64,000 bases of DNA from Aquimarina aquimarini (GTDB lineage: Bacteria > Bacteroidota > Bacteroidia > Flavobacteriales > Flavobacteriaceae), in NCBI RefSeq assembly GCF_900299535.1, contig NZ_OMKE01000008.1, forward strand, positions 85,288 to 149,287, written 5' to 3'. The position numbers and the translations under genes are program-made. Numbering within the stretch: position 1 is the first letter of the stretch; every line of letters starts with the position of its first letter. Under the pieces are notes generated by a model. That model ran no database searches. It had not been told where the DNA came from and saw nothing but the letters and a program-made list of their open reading frames with translations. This document shows positions 1-9,609 of this stretch, piece after piece.

Positions 1-217
1 AACTCAATTATTGCGTATTCTAGAAAAATTAAAGGATTATACAGTAGAGGAAGCGTCTATTTCTCCATTTGAACTACAGAAAGCCGATGAGTTATTTATA
101 ACAAATGTTATTACAGGTATTGTACCAGTTACCAAGTTTAGGAAAAAGGAATACAATGTTACAACCAGTAAAAGGTTGTTGGGAATCTTAAATACTAAAA
201 TCCGATTAGGGAATTAA
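1..217 (+). CDS. Class IV aminotransferase, C-terminal fragment (cut by window edge)
   Basis: Only the last ~70 codons are present; the frame is open to the left edge, so the start lies outside the window. The run with PFELQKADELFITNVITG followed by a V-P-V-T segment is the C-terminal signature of PLP-dependent fold-type IV aminotransferases (branched-chain aminotransferase, D-amino-acid aminotransferase, 4-amino-4-deoxychorismate lyase). The exact substrate cannot be told from this piece. Its stop overlaps the convergent yqgE gene by a few bases. Confidence 0.75.
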   Translation, partial: TQLLRILEKLKDYTVEEASISPFELQKADELFITNVITGIVPVTKFRKKEYNVTTSKRLLGILNTKIRLGN

Positions 218-774
218 TTATATGCAGGGTTCTCGGGGGCATTAGACCAAAGTAGATAATCACCACCTAGTTCTATCATTTTTTCTTTCCAGAAAGTATC
301 ACAGGATTTACCAAAAATATTCTTTTTGTAATTATTTTCGACAATCACCCATGAATGTGCTTCGAGTTCTTGGTTTAATTGTTCAGAATCCCAGCCAGAA
401 TACCCAAGAAAAAAACGAATTTCGTTTGGGGTAATTTTGTCTTGTGCTATCAATGTAGATACAATAGTAAAATCTCCTCCCCAATAAATTCCACTCGAGA
501 TTTCTACACTATCAGGAATAAGATCAGGAACTTTATGTATAAAATAGAGGTTGTCTTGTTCTACTGGTCCGCCATTATAGATTTTGAAATCTACTTCAAT
601 TTCAGGAACAAGATCAGCAAGAAGATATTCTAAAGGTTTATTCATTATAAAACCAATAGAACCTTGTTCACTATGATCCGCCAAAAGAACCACCGAGCGA
701 TTGAAAGATACATCTCCTATGATAGATGGCTCAGCGATTAATAAATGCCCTTTTGAGGGTTGAAGTGATATCAT
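214..774 (-). CDS. YqgE/AlgH family protein
   Basis: A 186-residue protein of the YqgE/AlgH (DUF179) family, at the usual family length. Visible family marks are the N-terminal GHLLIAEPSIIGD stretch, the GFIMNKPL segment, the GGPV motif (residues ~69-72) and the GYSGWDSEQLNQE motif near residue 125. The molecular role of this family is unsettled. It follows the HU gene on the same strand, but a strong terminator lies between them, so it is probably transcribed on its own. Confidence 0.92.
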   Translation of the reverse strand: MISLQPSKGHLLIAEPSIIGDVSFNRSVVLLADHSEQGSIGFIMNKPLEYLLADLVPEIEVDFKIYNGGPVEQDNLYFIHKVPDLIPDSVEISSGIYWGGDFTIVSTLIAQDKITPNEIRFFLGYSGWDSEQLNQELEAHSWVIVENNYKKNIFGKSCDTFWKEKMIELGGDYLLWSNAPENPAYN

Positions 775-866
775 ATTAACATTTCTTTATCTTAAAGCTA
801 AATAATTATTTCTAATAATCAAAGCTGTAGAAGGTTTTTTGAAGTTTTTTTACGAAAAACCCATAA

Positions 867-892
867 AAAAACTCCCAAAAGTGGGAGTTTTT
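867..892 (-). terminator. Intrinsic terminator downstream of the HU gene
   Basis: A perfect 11-bp stem (AAAAACTCCCA / TGGGAGTTTTT) closes on a 4-nt AAAG loop, with A/T tracts on both sides, so it can act on either strand. It lies 24 bases past the HU stop. Confidence 0.85.
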
Positions 893-915
893 AGATAATA
901 TCGAAAACGAACTGA

Positions 916-1188
916 TTAGTTTACTGAACTTGATAAATCAGCACCAGCCTTAAACTTAACAACGTTTTTAGCAGCGATTTTGATAGTCTTACCAGTCTGT
1001 GGATTTCTACCTTCTCTTGCAGCTCTTTGAGAAACTGACCAAGATCCAAATCCAACTAGAGAAACACGACCTCCTTTTTTAAGGGTACCTTCAACGTTTC
1101 CTAGGAAAGATTCTAAGGCTTTTTTAGCCGCTGCTTTAGTAATTCCAGCGTCAGCTGCCATTGCATCGATTAATTCTGTTTTGTTCAT
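916..1188 (-). CDS. HU family DNA-binding protein
   Basis: A 90-residue HU protein: small, basic, dimeric DNA-bending nucleoid protein. It starts MNKTELIDAMA, has the alpha-helical N-terminal half, the VSLVGFGSW core and the DNA-binding arm with GRNPQTGKTIKIAA (around residues 60-75). Length and sequence fit the family without oddities. It has its own near-consensus Bacteroidetes promoter upstream and a strong terminator downstream, so it is a single-gene unit. Confidence 0.97.
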   Translation of the reverse strand: MNKTELIDAMAADAGITKAAAKKALESFLGNVEGTLKKGGRVSLVGFGSWSVSQRAAREGRNPQTGKTIKIAAKNVVKFKAGADLSSSVN

Positions 1189-1244
1189 AATTCTGTTTTT
1201 AAATTAATTGTTGGTTAAACCAATCTTTTATGTTAAACGCTTTA

Positions 1245-1274
1245 CAAATTTATACGGATTTATCATTCGTGCAA
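1245..1274 (-). promoter_or_regulatory. Bacteroidetes-type promoter of the HU gene
   Basis: On the minus strand, TTG (complement of 1272-1274), a 19-base spacer and TAAATTTG (complement of 1245-1252) match the Bacteroidetes -33/-7 consensus TTG...TAnnTTTG exactly. Transcription would begin near 1238, about 50 bases before the HU start codon. Confidence 0.7.
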
Positions 1275-1375
1275 GGATTAGCTCAGTAAATACAGGGATT
1301 TGTTGATAACTCAATGTGATTGTTGATAACCAATGTTGTTTTATATCATTTTTTAAACCCTTATGTTATTAGGCT

Positions 1376-2323
1376 TTAGCTCATTTTTGCATCTCTATAA
1401 AAAACATAGCCATTTAACAGTGCTTTTGATGCCATGGCTTTTTTTCCTGGAAGCTGTAATTTATCTATTTGTATATAACCATCCTTTACCGCTACTTTGA
1501 TAATAGAGTCTTCAACTATAATTTTTCCGATATCATGACTATGCACTTCTATTATAGGACAAGCCATATATATTTTTATGTTTTCGGTCACACCATTATT
1601 TTGAAGATGACACCAGGCAGAAGGGTATGGGCTTAACCCTCTGATTAGATTATTGATTGTTTCTATGTTTTCCTTCCAGTTAATTTTTGTGTTTTCACGA
1701 TTCAACTTATATGCAGTTTTAAAAACACGGTCTAATGGTTGTGGTTGAACACTAGCAGTATTACTTTCTATTGCTTTTATCGTGTCTATAACTAATTCAG
1801 CCCCATTTGTCATAAGTCTATCATGCAAATCTCCTGCAGAATCAGTGTTTTTTATTTCAATTTCTTTCTGAAAAATAACATGCCCAGTATCTATCTTTTC
1901 ATCGATAAAAAATGTAGTAATACCCGTCTTTTGTTCTCCGTTTATAATTGCCCAATTTATAGGAGCAGCTCCTCTGTAGTCTGGCAGCAGTGAAGCATGT
2001 AGATTAAAAGTACCGTACTGTGGCATATTCCAAACTATTTTTGGGAGCATTCTAAAAGCAACGACAATATTTAAATTAGCCTTCAATGATTCTAATTCCT
2101 CAATAAACGCTTCGTTTTTAAGGTTTGTAGGCTGAAGAACTTTTAAATTTTTGGAAACTGCATATTCTTTGACAGCAGATGCTCTAAGTTTTCTTCCTCT
2201 TCCTGCAGGTTTATCAGGAGCAGTAATAACCCCCACTACATTGTATTTATTTTCTATTATAGTTTTTAAGGTTTCTACGGCAAAATCTGGAGTTCCCATA
2301 AACAGGATTCGTAAGTCTCTCAT
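1376..2323 (-). CDS. fmt: Methionyl-tRNA formyltransferase
   Basis: A 315-residue cytoplasmic enzyme that formylates the methionine on initiator tRNA using 10-formyl-tetrahydrofolate. The N-terminal Rossmann formyltransferase domain begins LRILFMGTPDFAVETL. The catalytic signature FNLHASLLPDYRGAAPINWA (Asn-His...Asp chemistry with the following DTGHV) is intact near residues 107-150. The smaller C-terminal tRNA-contacting OB-like domain follows (~205-315). It sits 4 bases downstream of recQ on the same strand, so they are likely co-transcribed with the ATPase gene above them. Confidence 0.97.
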   Translation of the reverse strand: MRDLRILFMGTPDFAVETLKTIIENKYNVVGVITAPDKPAGRGRKLRASAVKEYAVSKNLKVLQPTNLKNEAFIEELESLKANLNIVVAFRMLPKIVWNMPQYGTFNLHASLLPDYRGAAPINWAIINGEQKTGITTFFIDEKIDTGHVIFQKEIEIKNTDSAGDLHDRLMTNGAELVIDTIKAIESNTASVQPQPLDRVFKTAYKLNRENTKINWKENIETINNLIRGLSPYPSAWCHLQNNGVTENIKIYMACPIIEVHSHDIGKIIVEDSIIKVAVKDGYIQIDKLQLPGKKAMASKALLNGYVFYRDAKMS

Positions 2324-2327
2324 TTTA

Positions 2328-4226
2328 TTATACTAATTGATAGTTGTTGTCGTGATTAATTTTTATAATTTGATGTTCATTCATCTCTCTCAATACCTGT
2401 AATGTCATTTTTTCTGGGTATGTGAGTTGTGCAAGTAAATCTCTTGAAGATAAGTTTTTTATTGTTAAAAGATTAATAATATCTTCCTGTATTTTGGTGA
2501 AGTCTATAGATGAATTATTTTCTTTTTTGGTTATACAGACACTACATATTCCGCAATCAGTAGTCTTTTTTTCGCCAAAATACTCCAAAAGCTCTCTACT
2601 TTTACATCTAGAGTTGTTTTCTGTGAATTTTAATATAGCATGTACTTTTTTTATTTTTGCGGTATTTTGTTCTGTAAGATGGTGTTTTATTCTATTGATA
2701 GTATGGTGATCTTCTCTAGGGACTAAGAAAATAATCTCGGCATCAGAGGTTTTATGAGTAAACTCAATTAATTCAGCTTCTTTTAATTTATTCAAGACGT
2801 TAATAATTTCATTTTCTGATTTCTCTGTTTTTGATGCAATTAAAGATAAGTTTATCTCGATTTCTTCATCAAAAATACCTCCGTAAGTTCTTAAAAGTGC
2901 CTTAGTAATTAGTTGGTATCCTGTATTGTTATCAAGAAAATCCAGAAGATGATTTCCTGTGGTTAGAATATGTAAGCTGCTTTTTTTTGTAAATCGTTTT
3001 ATAAACCTAATAACTCCACAGCGATCCAAGAAGAGTAATACATTGTAGGTTACCAAAGTATTCAATTCATAGGTTTTGCAAAATACATTAAATTCAAAAC
3101 TATGAATAGTTTGTTCTCCTTCACCATATGATACTCTAAAATAATTACACAATTTTCTGTAGACAAGTTTAACAGCATCAATATCTGGTAGAACTTTTAT
3201 AAATTGATTATGTAATCGGTAGCTATCACTTTCATTTTTTAATAAAAAAGCAAGAGCTTTTTTACCATCTCTTCCAGCTCTTCCAGCTTCTTGAAAATAA
3301 CTCTCTATACTTTCTGGAATTGTATAATGAATAACGGTACGCACATTAGGTTTGTCGATTCCCATACCAAAAGCATTGGTGGCGACCATTATTCTAATCT
3401 CTTCTTTCAACCATTGAGTAAATCGTTTTGTTTTTTCTTGTGCATCCACTCCGCCGTGATAATATGTAGCAGAATATCCACTAGCATTCAAGAAATCACT
3501 TAATTCTATAGCTGATTTTCTATTTCTAACATATACAATTGATGTTCCTGGATAGGTTTTTAATATTTTTATTAGAATATGATTTTTATCAGTTACATGT
3601 TTTACCCTATAGCCTAGATTAGCTCTAAAAAATGATTGCCTAAATATTTTTGGTTGAAACAGATCAAGCTCAATAATAATATCATCAATAACCTCAGTAG
3701 TAGCAGATGCAGTTAGAGCAACCATTGGAATTGAAGGATGTATTTTTCTAAGAATATCTATATTTTTATAGGAAGGCCTAAAATCATTACCCCATTGAGA
3801 AATACAATGAGCCTCATCAACAGCAATAAGGTTGATGTTCATTTTTTTTAGGCGTTCTTGTACAATATCTTGTTGAAGTCGTTCTGGAGAAAGGTATAAG
3901 AATTTATAATTGCCATAGATACAATTGTCAAGCAATGTATCTAATTCAGCATATTTAATTCCGCTAGGCAATGCAATTGCTTTAATATCTTTTTGACGAA
4001 GATTTTGTACCTGATCTTGCATTAATGCTATTAGTGGAGAAACAACAATACAGATTCCTTCTTTCAATAATGCAGGAACCTGAAAACAGATAGATTTTCC
4101 TCCTCCTGTTGGTAATAGAGCAAACGTGTCTTCACCTTCAAGTATGGCGGTAATGATTTTTTCCTGCATGGGCTTGAAAGTGTCGTACTTCCAATAATGT
4201 TTAAGTATTTGCAGGGGAGTATTCAT
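2328..4226 (-). CDS. recQ: RecQ-family ATP-dependent DNA helicase
   Basis: A 632-residue 3'-5' superfamily 2 helicase for recombination and fork repair. Walker A is LLPTGGGKSICFQ (~residues 38-50) and the DExH box is AVDEAHCISQWG (~136-147). Motif VI includes QEAGRAGRDG. The zinc-binding cysteines (CKSRELLEYFG...DCGICSVC, ~558-583) and winged-helix region are present. The C-terminus stops soon after, with no clear HRDC domain, as in shorter Bacteroidetes RecQ forms. Its start codon overlaps the stop of the upstream ATPase gene by one base (TAATG), which suggests coupled translation. Confidence 0.95.
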   Translation of the reverse strand: MNTPLQILKHYWKYDTFKPMQEKIITAILEGEDTFALLPTGGGKSICFQVPALLKEGICIVVSPLIALMQDQVQNLRQKDIKAIALPSGIKYAELDTLLDNCIYGNYKFLYLSPERLQQDIVQERLKKMNINLIAVDEAHCISQWGNDFRPSYKNIDILRKIHPSIPMVALTASATTEVIDDIIIELDLFQPKIFRQSFFRANLGYRVKHVTDKNHILIKILKTYPGTSIVYVRNRKSAIELSDFLNASGYSATYYHGGVDAQEKTKRFTQWLKEEIRIMVATNAFGMGIDKPNVRTVIHYTIPESIESYFQEAGRAGRDGKKALAFLLKNESDSYRLHNQFIKVLPDIDAVKLVYRKLCNYFRVSYGEGEQTIHSFEFNVFCKTYELNTLVTYNVLLFLDRCGVIRFIKRFTKKSSLHILTTGNHLLDFLDNNTGYQLITKALLRTYGGIFDEEIEINLSLIASKTEKSENEIINVLNKLKEAELIEFTHKTSDAEIIFLVPREDHHTINRIKHHLTEQNTAKIKKVHAILKFTENNSRCKSRELLEYFGEKKTTDCGICSVCITKKENNSSIDFTKIQEDIINLLTIKNLSSRDLLAQLTYPEKMTLQVLREMNEHQIIKINHDNNYQLV

Positions 4227-4786
4227 TATACAGACAAAATATTTTCTAAGATAAAACTACTTCGTTCTTCTACATTTCCAAAAGGAACTTCTATACAGTG
4301 ATATCCTAGATCAGTATAGGTCTCATAAAGGTGATGATGTATACGTTGTGCCTGGTCAAAACTTTCATAACGCTCATTATCGGTTTTATGTATATCTTCC
4401 CATGGGGGAAGTAAAAAAATAGAATCATACCTGTATGTTTCACATGCTTTTGTGAATTCTGAAGGATAAGGTTCGTTGGCATAATCCATATATGCAATCA
4501 CATCAGGAATCCCTCTATCAAAGAATACTCTTGAAGATGCCATGTTATTTGCATTAGTGTGTTGGGCAATACGGCCTTCGATTAATTTTTTACTAAATAA
4601 AAGCGGATCTTCTAGAAACAGCTGTGATATGCCTTCTTGTTGAGCTTCTAGGGTGACCTGTCTTGATATTTCATGTAGACATAATTCGCCTATACTTTCT
4701 AAATAATCAATGATGGTTGTCTTTCCAGTAGAAGGACCTCCGATAATAACAATCTTTTTATTTGCCAAAGGAATAATTTTAGGCAA
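4226..4786 (-). CDS. NadR/Ttd14-like AAA family ATPase
   Basis: A 186-residue P-loop protein with Walker A GGPSTGKTTIIDYL at residues 16-29 and a kinase-like pattern downstream (FFDRGIPDVIAYMDY around residue 88, then ERYESFDQAQRIHHHL). This matches the AAA_28 group of small NadR-kinase-like ATPases; many act as nucleoside or small-molecule kinases, but the substrate here is unknown. It is the first gene of a tight unit with recQ and fmt. Confidence 0.8.
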   Translation of the reverse strand: MPKIIPLANKKIVIIGGPSTGKTTIIDYLESIGELCLHEISRQVTLEAQQEGISQLFLEDPLLFSKKLIEGRIAQHTNANNMASSRVFFDRGIPDVIAYMDYANEPYPSEFTKACETYRYDSIFLLPPWEDIHKTDNERYESFDQAQRIHHHLYETYTDLGYHCIEVPFGNVEERSSFILENILSV

Positions 4787-4944
4787 ATTTCGGAATTATA
4801 ATGTGATTTTGAAAATCATATTGACAGAACTATAAAGGTCTGTTAAAGTTAGAGCAACCCAATGATTTTTTGCTACCTTAAATGGCAATTGGTATACAAT
4901 TGCTTTATTTAGATTAATTAAGAATAATTGTAATAAATTAACTC

Positions 4945-5406
4945 ATGCCAATTTATAAATTAAAAATTAATGGTCAGTCCCATTCTGTAGAAGCTGATCC
5001 AGATACCCCTTTACTTTGGGTGTTAAGAGACCATTTGAATATGGTAGGAACCAAGTTTGGGTGTGGTATAGGTCAATGTGGTGCATGTACTGTGCATGTA
5101 GATGGTTCTGCAACAAGAAGTTGCTTGCTTGTAATGTCTGTAGTAGAAAATATGGAAATAACAACTATAGAAGGATTGTCTGATGATGCTTCGCATCCAG
5201 TACAACAAGCTTGGAAAGAAATAGATGTACCTCAATGTGGATATTGTCAATCTGGACAAATAATGTCTGCTGCGGCTTTCTTAATACAAAATAAAAATCC
5301 TAATAGAGAAGAGATTAGAGATGCGATGAGTGGCAATATTTGCAGATGTGCATCCTATAATAGAATAGAGAAAGCTGTAGAAGTTGCTGCAGATAAAATG
5401 AGTTAA
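4945..5406 (+). CDS. (2Fe-2S) subunit of a molybdenum hydroxylase (isoquinoline 1-oxidoreductase alpha type)
   Basis: A 153-residue iron-sulfur subunit carrying two [2Fe-2S] clusters. The plant-ferredoxin-type cysteines are in GTKFGCGIGQCGACTVHVDG (~residues 35-54) with a further Cys at ~60. The second cluster is bound by CGYCQSGQIM and GNICRCASY (~97-140). It passes electrons away from the Mo subunit encoded 20 bases downstream. The whole four-gene set looks like one operon. The family includes isoquinoline 1-oxidoreductase and aldehyde oxidoreductases; the real substrate is not predictable. Confidence 0.93.
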   Translation: MPIYKLKINGQSHSVEADPDTPLLWVLRDHLNMVGTKFGCGIGQCGACTVHVDGSATRSCLLVMSVVENMEITTIEGLSDDASHPVQQAWKEIDVPQCGYCQSGQIMSAAAFLIQNKNPNREEIRDAMSGNICRCASYNRIEKAVEVAADKMS

Positions 5407-5426
5407 TCTACTTAAAGAATACAAAA

Positions 5427-7574
5427 ATGAAAACGAATCTTCCTCTTTCTTTTAATAGAAGATCTTTTATAAAAACGTCAACATTGGCTGGTGGCGGAAT
5501 GTTAATAGGTTTTAATCTATTTCAGGCATGTAAACCAGAAGTAGCACCACCAATAGATATATCACAACTTAATTTCAATGATTTCAATGCTTTTATTAAA
5601 ATAGCAGATAACGGGATGGTAACCATTTTTTCTCCTAATCCAGAAATAGGACAAGGAGTAAAAACTGCAATGCCAATGCTTATAGCAGAAGAGCTTGATG
5701 TATCATGGGATAAGGTACATGTAGTCCAAGGGGCACTAGATACCAAAAATTTTACAAGACAAGTAGCAGGAGGAAGTCAGTCGTTGAGACATGGATGGGA
5801 ACCTTTGCGACAGACTGGGGCAACTGCTAGGCAAATGTTGATTAATGCAGCTGCAGTCATATGGAAAGTAGATCCAAAAGAATGTAAAACAGCAAATGGT
5901 GTAATAACAAATAGTAATGGGGATATGCTTGGGTATGGAGAAGTGGTAAAAGAAGCTGCCGCTCTAGAAGTACCTGAGAATATAACTTTGAAAGAACCTA
6001 AAGATTTTAAGATTATAGGGCAAGATATCTCTAATGTAGATATTGATAAAATCATAACAGGGAAACCTCTTTATGGAATGGATTATAAAGAAGAGGGAAT
6101 GGCGTATGCTTCAGTATTAAGACCTCCTGCTTTTGGTAAAAAGTTGATAGATTTTGATGATACAGCTGCTAAGGCAATTACAGGAGTGTATGATATTATT
6201 AAATTTGGAGATAAAATAGCAGTCCTAGCAAAAGATACTTGGACAGCTATGAAGGCGAAGAAAGCGCTAAAAGCAAATTGGGAGATTGATTCTAAATTAG
6301 AAAGCACGGAAGATCATGATAGGATACTTACAGACTTGCTCAATGGAGAAGCTTTTGAAACCTTACGAGAAGATGGGGATGTGAAAAAAGCATTTATAGA
6401 AGCAGATGAAGTAATAGAAAGAATTTACGAGTCTCCTTTTCTACCACATAATTGCATGGAACCAATGAATTTTTTTGCAGATGTAACCCCAGAAAAAGTT
6501 CGTTTAGTGGGGCCTATTCAAACTCCTGCTGGTACAGCTCGTAGAGTTGCTGATCTATTAGAGAGAGCTCCAGAAGATGTGTCTGTAGAAATGACTAGAA
6601 TGGGAGGAGGTTTTGGAAGAAGGCTTTATGGAGATTTTGCATTAGAAGTAGCAGAAATATCAAAGATTGCTCAAAAACCAGTTAAGTTAGTATATTCTAG
6701 AGAAGATGATATGACAGCAGGAGTATATAGACCCTCAATAAAATATAAAATAGGAGTTTCTATAAAGGATAGAAAAATTACAGGATATCATCTCAAAGAA
6801 GCATCAGTTAATTCTAATATGTATGGGTTGATACCTAACTTTTTTCCTGCAGGAGCAATTGAGAATTATCAGGTAGATGTAGCAAGTTATCAAAGTAATA
6901 TTTCTACAGGGGCATGGAGAGCTCCATATACCAATTTTCTTTCTTTTGCAGAGCAAAGCTTTTTTGATGAATTAGCAGAAATATTAGAGATAGATAAAAT
7001 ACAATTACGATTGGATTTACTACAAAAAGTAAAAGGTACTACAGATGATAGGATAGAGTATTCTCCTGAGCGTTTAGAGAATGTTATAAAAGTAGCTGTA
7101 GATAAATCAGGATGGGGGAGTAAAAATGAAGGTGTTTTTCAGGGATTTAGCGCATATTATTGCCATAACACTCATGTGGCTGAAGTGGCAGATGTGGTAC
7201 TAGAAAATGAAATTCCAGTAGTAAAAAAAATAACTTGTGTAGTAGATTGTGGGATCGTTGTAAACCCTTTGGGAGCAAAGAATCAAATAGAAGGAGGGGT
7301 GATTGATGGAGTAGGGCATGCTATGTACGGTAATTTTTCGTTCAATAATGGAACACCACAAGATCAAAATTTTAACAGCTATCGCTTGATACGAATAAAT
7401 GAAACCCCCATTGTTGAAACTCATTTTATAGAAAGTGATATTGCTCCAACAGGTTTAGGAGAGCCGACATTACCTCCTGCAGGTGCCGCTGTAGCAAATG
7501 CAATCAAAGCAGCAAAAGGAATACGCGTGTATAAACAACCTTTTATAGAAAATATGAACAACAAAGCACCTTAG
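5427..7574 (+). CDS. Molybdopterin-binding large subunit of xanthine dehydrogenase family (IorB-like), Tat-exported
   Basis: A 715-residue catalytic subunit in the short (IorB/AorB-like) form without FAD domain. It opens with a twin-arginine signal (NRRSFIKTS followed by a hydrophobic stretch), ending near LFQAC, which could be a lipobox, so the enzyme is probably exported and perhaps membrane-anchored. Mo-cofactor contacts are visible as GGGFGRR (~residues 393-399) and GAWRAPYTN. The conserved catalytic glutamate lies in PTGLGEPTLPPAGAAVANA near the C-terminus. It pairs with the upstream iron-sulfur subunit and the downstream maturation genes. Confidence 0.93.
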   Translation: MKTNLPLSFNRRSFIKTSTLAGGGMLIGFNLFQACKPEVAPPIDISQLNFNDFNAFIKIADNGMVTIFSPNPEIGQGVKTAMPMLIAEELDVSWDKVHVVQGALDTKNFTRQVAGGSQSLRHGWEPLRQTGATARQMLINAAAVIWKVDPKECKTANGVITNSNGDMLGYGEVVKEAAALEVPENITLKEPKDFKIIGQDISNVDIDKIITGKPLYGMDYKEEGMAYASVLRPPAFGKKLIDFDDTAAKAITGVYDIIKFGDKIAVLAKDTWTAMKAKKALKANWEIDSKLESTEDHDRILTDLLNGEAFETLREDGDVKKAFIEADEVIERIYESPFLPHNCMEPMNFFADVTPEKVRLVGPIQTPAGTARRVADLLERAPEDVSVEMTRMGGGFGRRLYGDFALEVAEISKIAQKPVKLVYSREDDMTAGVYRPSIKYKIGVSIKDRKITGYHLKEASVNSNMYGLIPNFFPAGAIENYQVDVASYQSNISTGAWRAPYTNFLSFAEQSFFDELAEILEIDKIQLRLDLLQKVKGTTDDRIEYSPERLENVIKVAVDKSGWGSKNEGVFQGFSAYYCHNTHVAEVADVVLENEIPVVKKITCVVDCGIVVNPLGAKNQIEGGVIDGVGHAMYGNFSFNNGTPQDQNFNSYRLIRINETPIVETHFIESDIAPTGLGEPTLPPAGAAVANAIKAAKGIRVYKQPFIENMNNKAP

Positions 7575-7586
7575 GTATAATATTTT

Positions 7587-8648
7587 ATGACACACGAATT
7601 CAAAGAAATATTAGAATCATATCAAATAGCTAAACAACAAGGTATAACAGCTGTTATGGCTACAGTTGTAGATATAGAAGGTTCCTCATATAGAAGACCA
7701 GGAGTAGGTATGTTAATCTTGCAGAATGGAAAAATGACAGGAGCTGTTAGTGGTGGTTGTGTAGAAAAAGAAGTGTGGAGACAAGCACAATCAGTTTTTA
7801 TGACTGGAATTTCAAAAATGATGACCTATGATGGTAAATATAGATTAGGATGCGAAGGAATATTATATATCCTAATTGAACCTTTTGATATGAGTCAAGA
7901 TCAGATTGTTAGTATACAACAGTATTTGGTGTCAAGAACATCATTTGAAATAGAATCTTGTTATTCTAAAAACGTATATGATCACTCTGATTTGGGATCG
8001 ATAGTGAAATTTACAGAAACGAAAGTGTTTTCTTATTCTTATAGAACATCACCAAATGTAAATACAGATTTGAGCTGTTTTGTAAGAAAAATAGTGCCCT
8101 GTTTTAAGTTATTGATCATAGGAACTGAACATGATGCGATACAATTGTGTCAGTTAGCCTCAGCTACAGGATGGGAGGTTGATATTGTTAGCTCACCAAA
8201 ATCACCAATACAGCTGGATAAATTTCCAGGAGCTCAAAGAGTTATAGAAAGTTTACCAGAAGACTTAGATATTAGTTTTATTGATACTCAAACAGCGATT
8301 GTTCTCATGTCTCATAATTTTGCTAAAGACTTGTTGTATTTGCAAGCATTAACAGAAACGTGTCCTGCATATATTGGACTTTTAGGCCCTTCCCAACGTA
8401 GAGAAAAACTATTATCTGCTCTTATTGAGTATTTTCCAGAGGTTACGGATTCATTTTTAGATACAATACATGGGCCAGCGGGATTAAATTTGGGAGCAGA
8501 AACACCACAAGAAATAGCAATTTCTATTATTGCAGAAATATTATCAGTAATTAGAAATCAAGAACCAATATCGCTTCAAGAAAAATCGGGTGCAATTCAT
8601 GATCATTATAATAAGAAAACAATAAATGTCATTTCTACCAAAACCTAA
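7587..8648 (+). CDS. XdhC/CoxI family molybdenum-enzyme maturation protein
   Basis: A 353-residue XdhC-type protein, the chaperone that loads sulfurated molybdenum cofactor into its partner enzyme. The N-terminal XdhC/CoxI domain has EGSSYRRPGVGMLI and GAVSGGCVE (~residues 30-60). The C-terminal Rossmann-like domain carries SHNFAKDLLYLQ, YIGLLGPSQRR and GPAGLNLGAETPQEIA. It lies 12 bases after the Mo subunit gene and overlaps the start of the next gene by 23 bases, so it is part of the same operon. Confidence 0.93.
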   Translation: MTHEFKEILESYQIAKQQGITAVMATVVDIEGSSYRRPGVGMLILQNGKMTGAVSGGCVEKEVWRQAQSVFMTGISKMMTYDGKYRLGCEGILYILIEPFDMSQDQIVSIQQYLVSRTSFEIESCYSKNVYDHSDLGSIVKFTETKVFSYSYRTSPNVNTDLSCFVRKIVPCFKLLIIGTEHDAIQLCQLASATGWEVDIVSSPKSPIQLDKFPGAQRVIESLPEDLDISFIDTQTAIVLMSHNFAKDLLYLQALTETCPAYIGLLGPSQRREKLLSALIEYFPEVTDSFLDTIHGPAGLNLGAETPQEIAISIIAEILSVIRNQEPISLQEKSGAIHDHYNKKTINVISTKT

Positions 8649-9243
8649 AGTAGCACAACTTATTCTTGCGGCAGGTTGTTCTAGTAGAATGGGAAAACCT
8701 AAACAATTATTAGCTTGGAGAGGTACAACATTGATTGGGCATGCAATAAAACAGGCAATAGAATTGGATGGTATAACCACTTATGTGATTCTGGGAGCAT
8801 ATTATGACACTATTTATGAAAGTATCAAAAATTACCCTATAACCATACTCAAAAATAAAGACTGGCAAAAAGGAATGGGAACTACGATACAATGTGGAAT
8901 AAATACTTTGCAAAAGAAAGCTATACCGTATGATGCTGTTTTAATTTCATTAATCGATCAGCCTTTATTGCAGACATGTCATTATAAAAAATTACTTGAA
9001 TCGTTTTATAAAGGTGATCATTCAATTATAGCAACAGATTTAGGTGAGAAAAAAGGAGTTCCATCAGTAATTTCATCTATCTATTTTGATGAGTTATCTA
9101 AATTGAAAGAAAATTTTGGTGCCAGATATTTGATTAAACAATATAAAGATCAAGTGAAAAGTATCTGTGCAAAAAATGAAGGGGTTGATATAGATACAGT
9201 TACAGACTATGAGAATTTAATAAAGAATAACTATTCTTCTTAA
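8626..9243 (+). CDS. MobA/MocA-like molybdenum cofactor nucleotidyltransferase
   Basis: A 205-residue nucleotidyltransferase with the N-terminal signature LILAAGCSSRMGKPKQLL (~residues 11-28) and the metal/nucleotide segment LISLIDQPLL (~106-115). In operons with IorA/IorB-like and XdhC genes this family makes the cytosine dinucleotide (MCD) form of the Mo cofactor, so MocA-like is more likely than MobA or a sugar nucleotidyltransferase. Translation probably couples to the overlapping XdhC gene. Confidence 0.88.
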   Translation: MSFLPKPKVAQLILAAGCSSRMGKPKQLLAWRGTTLIGHAIKQAIELDGITTYVILGAYYDTIYESIKNYPITILKNKDWQKGMGTTIQCGINTLQKKAIPYDAVLISLIDQPLLQTCHYKKLLESFYKGDHSIIATDLGEKKGVPSVISSIYFDELSKLKENFGARYLIKQYKDQVKSICAKNEGVDIDTVTDYENLIKNNYSS

Positions 9244-9271
9244 AAAAATAAAAGGACCATATCGGTTAAGT

Positions 9272-9299
9272 TTGATTTTATAAATAACCTGTATCTTTG
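9272..9299 (+). promoter_or_regulatory. Bacteroidetes-type promoter of the DUF493 gene
   Basis: TTG at 9272-9274, a 17-base spacer and TATCTTTG at 9292-9299 match the -33/-7 consensus. Expected transcription start is near 9306, 19 bases before the ATG at 9325. Confidence 0.75.
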
Positions 9300-9324
9300 C
9301 CCAACTTTTGATTAGATAGATATT

Positions 9325-9609
9325 ATGAAAGATTCGGAAGAATTTTATAAAAAACTAAGAGTACAGTTGGCAGATACATCACTTTGGCCAACAGCATATT
9401 TGTATAAGTTTATTGTTCCAACAGATGATGCTAAAATTACACAAATTGAAAATATTTTTGATAATTTAGGAGCTGTAATAAATAAAAAACAATCAAAGAA
9501 TGGTAAATACACTAGTGTATCTATTAATGTAAGAATGAAGAATCCAGATGAAGTAATTAATAAATATAAAGAAGTTGCTATCAAAGTAGAAGGAGTTATT
9601 TCATTATAA
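9325..9609 (+). CDS. DUF493 (YbeD-like) family protein
   Basis: A 94-residue protein of the DUF493/UPF0250 family with a ferredoxin-like alpha/beta fold. Family marks are WPTAYLYKFIVP (~residues 21-32), the SKNGKYTSVSINVRM strand pair and the C-terminal IKVEGVISL. Function is not established; the fold suggests a regulatory, ACT-like role. It is monocistronic with a clear promoter. Confidence 0.88.
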   Translation: MKDSEEFYKKLRVQLADTSLWPTAYLYKFIVPTDDAKITQIENIFDNLGAVINKKQSKNGKYTSVSINVRMKNPDEVINKYKEVAIKVEGVISL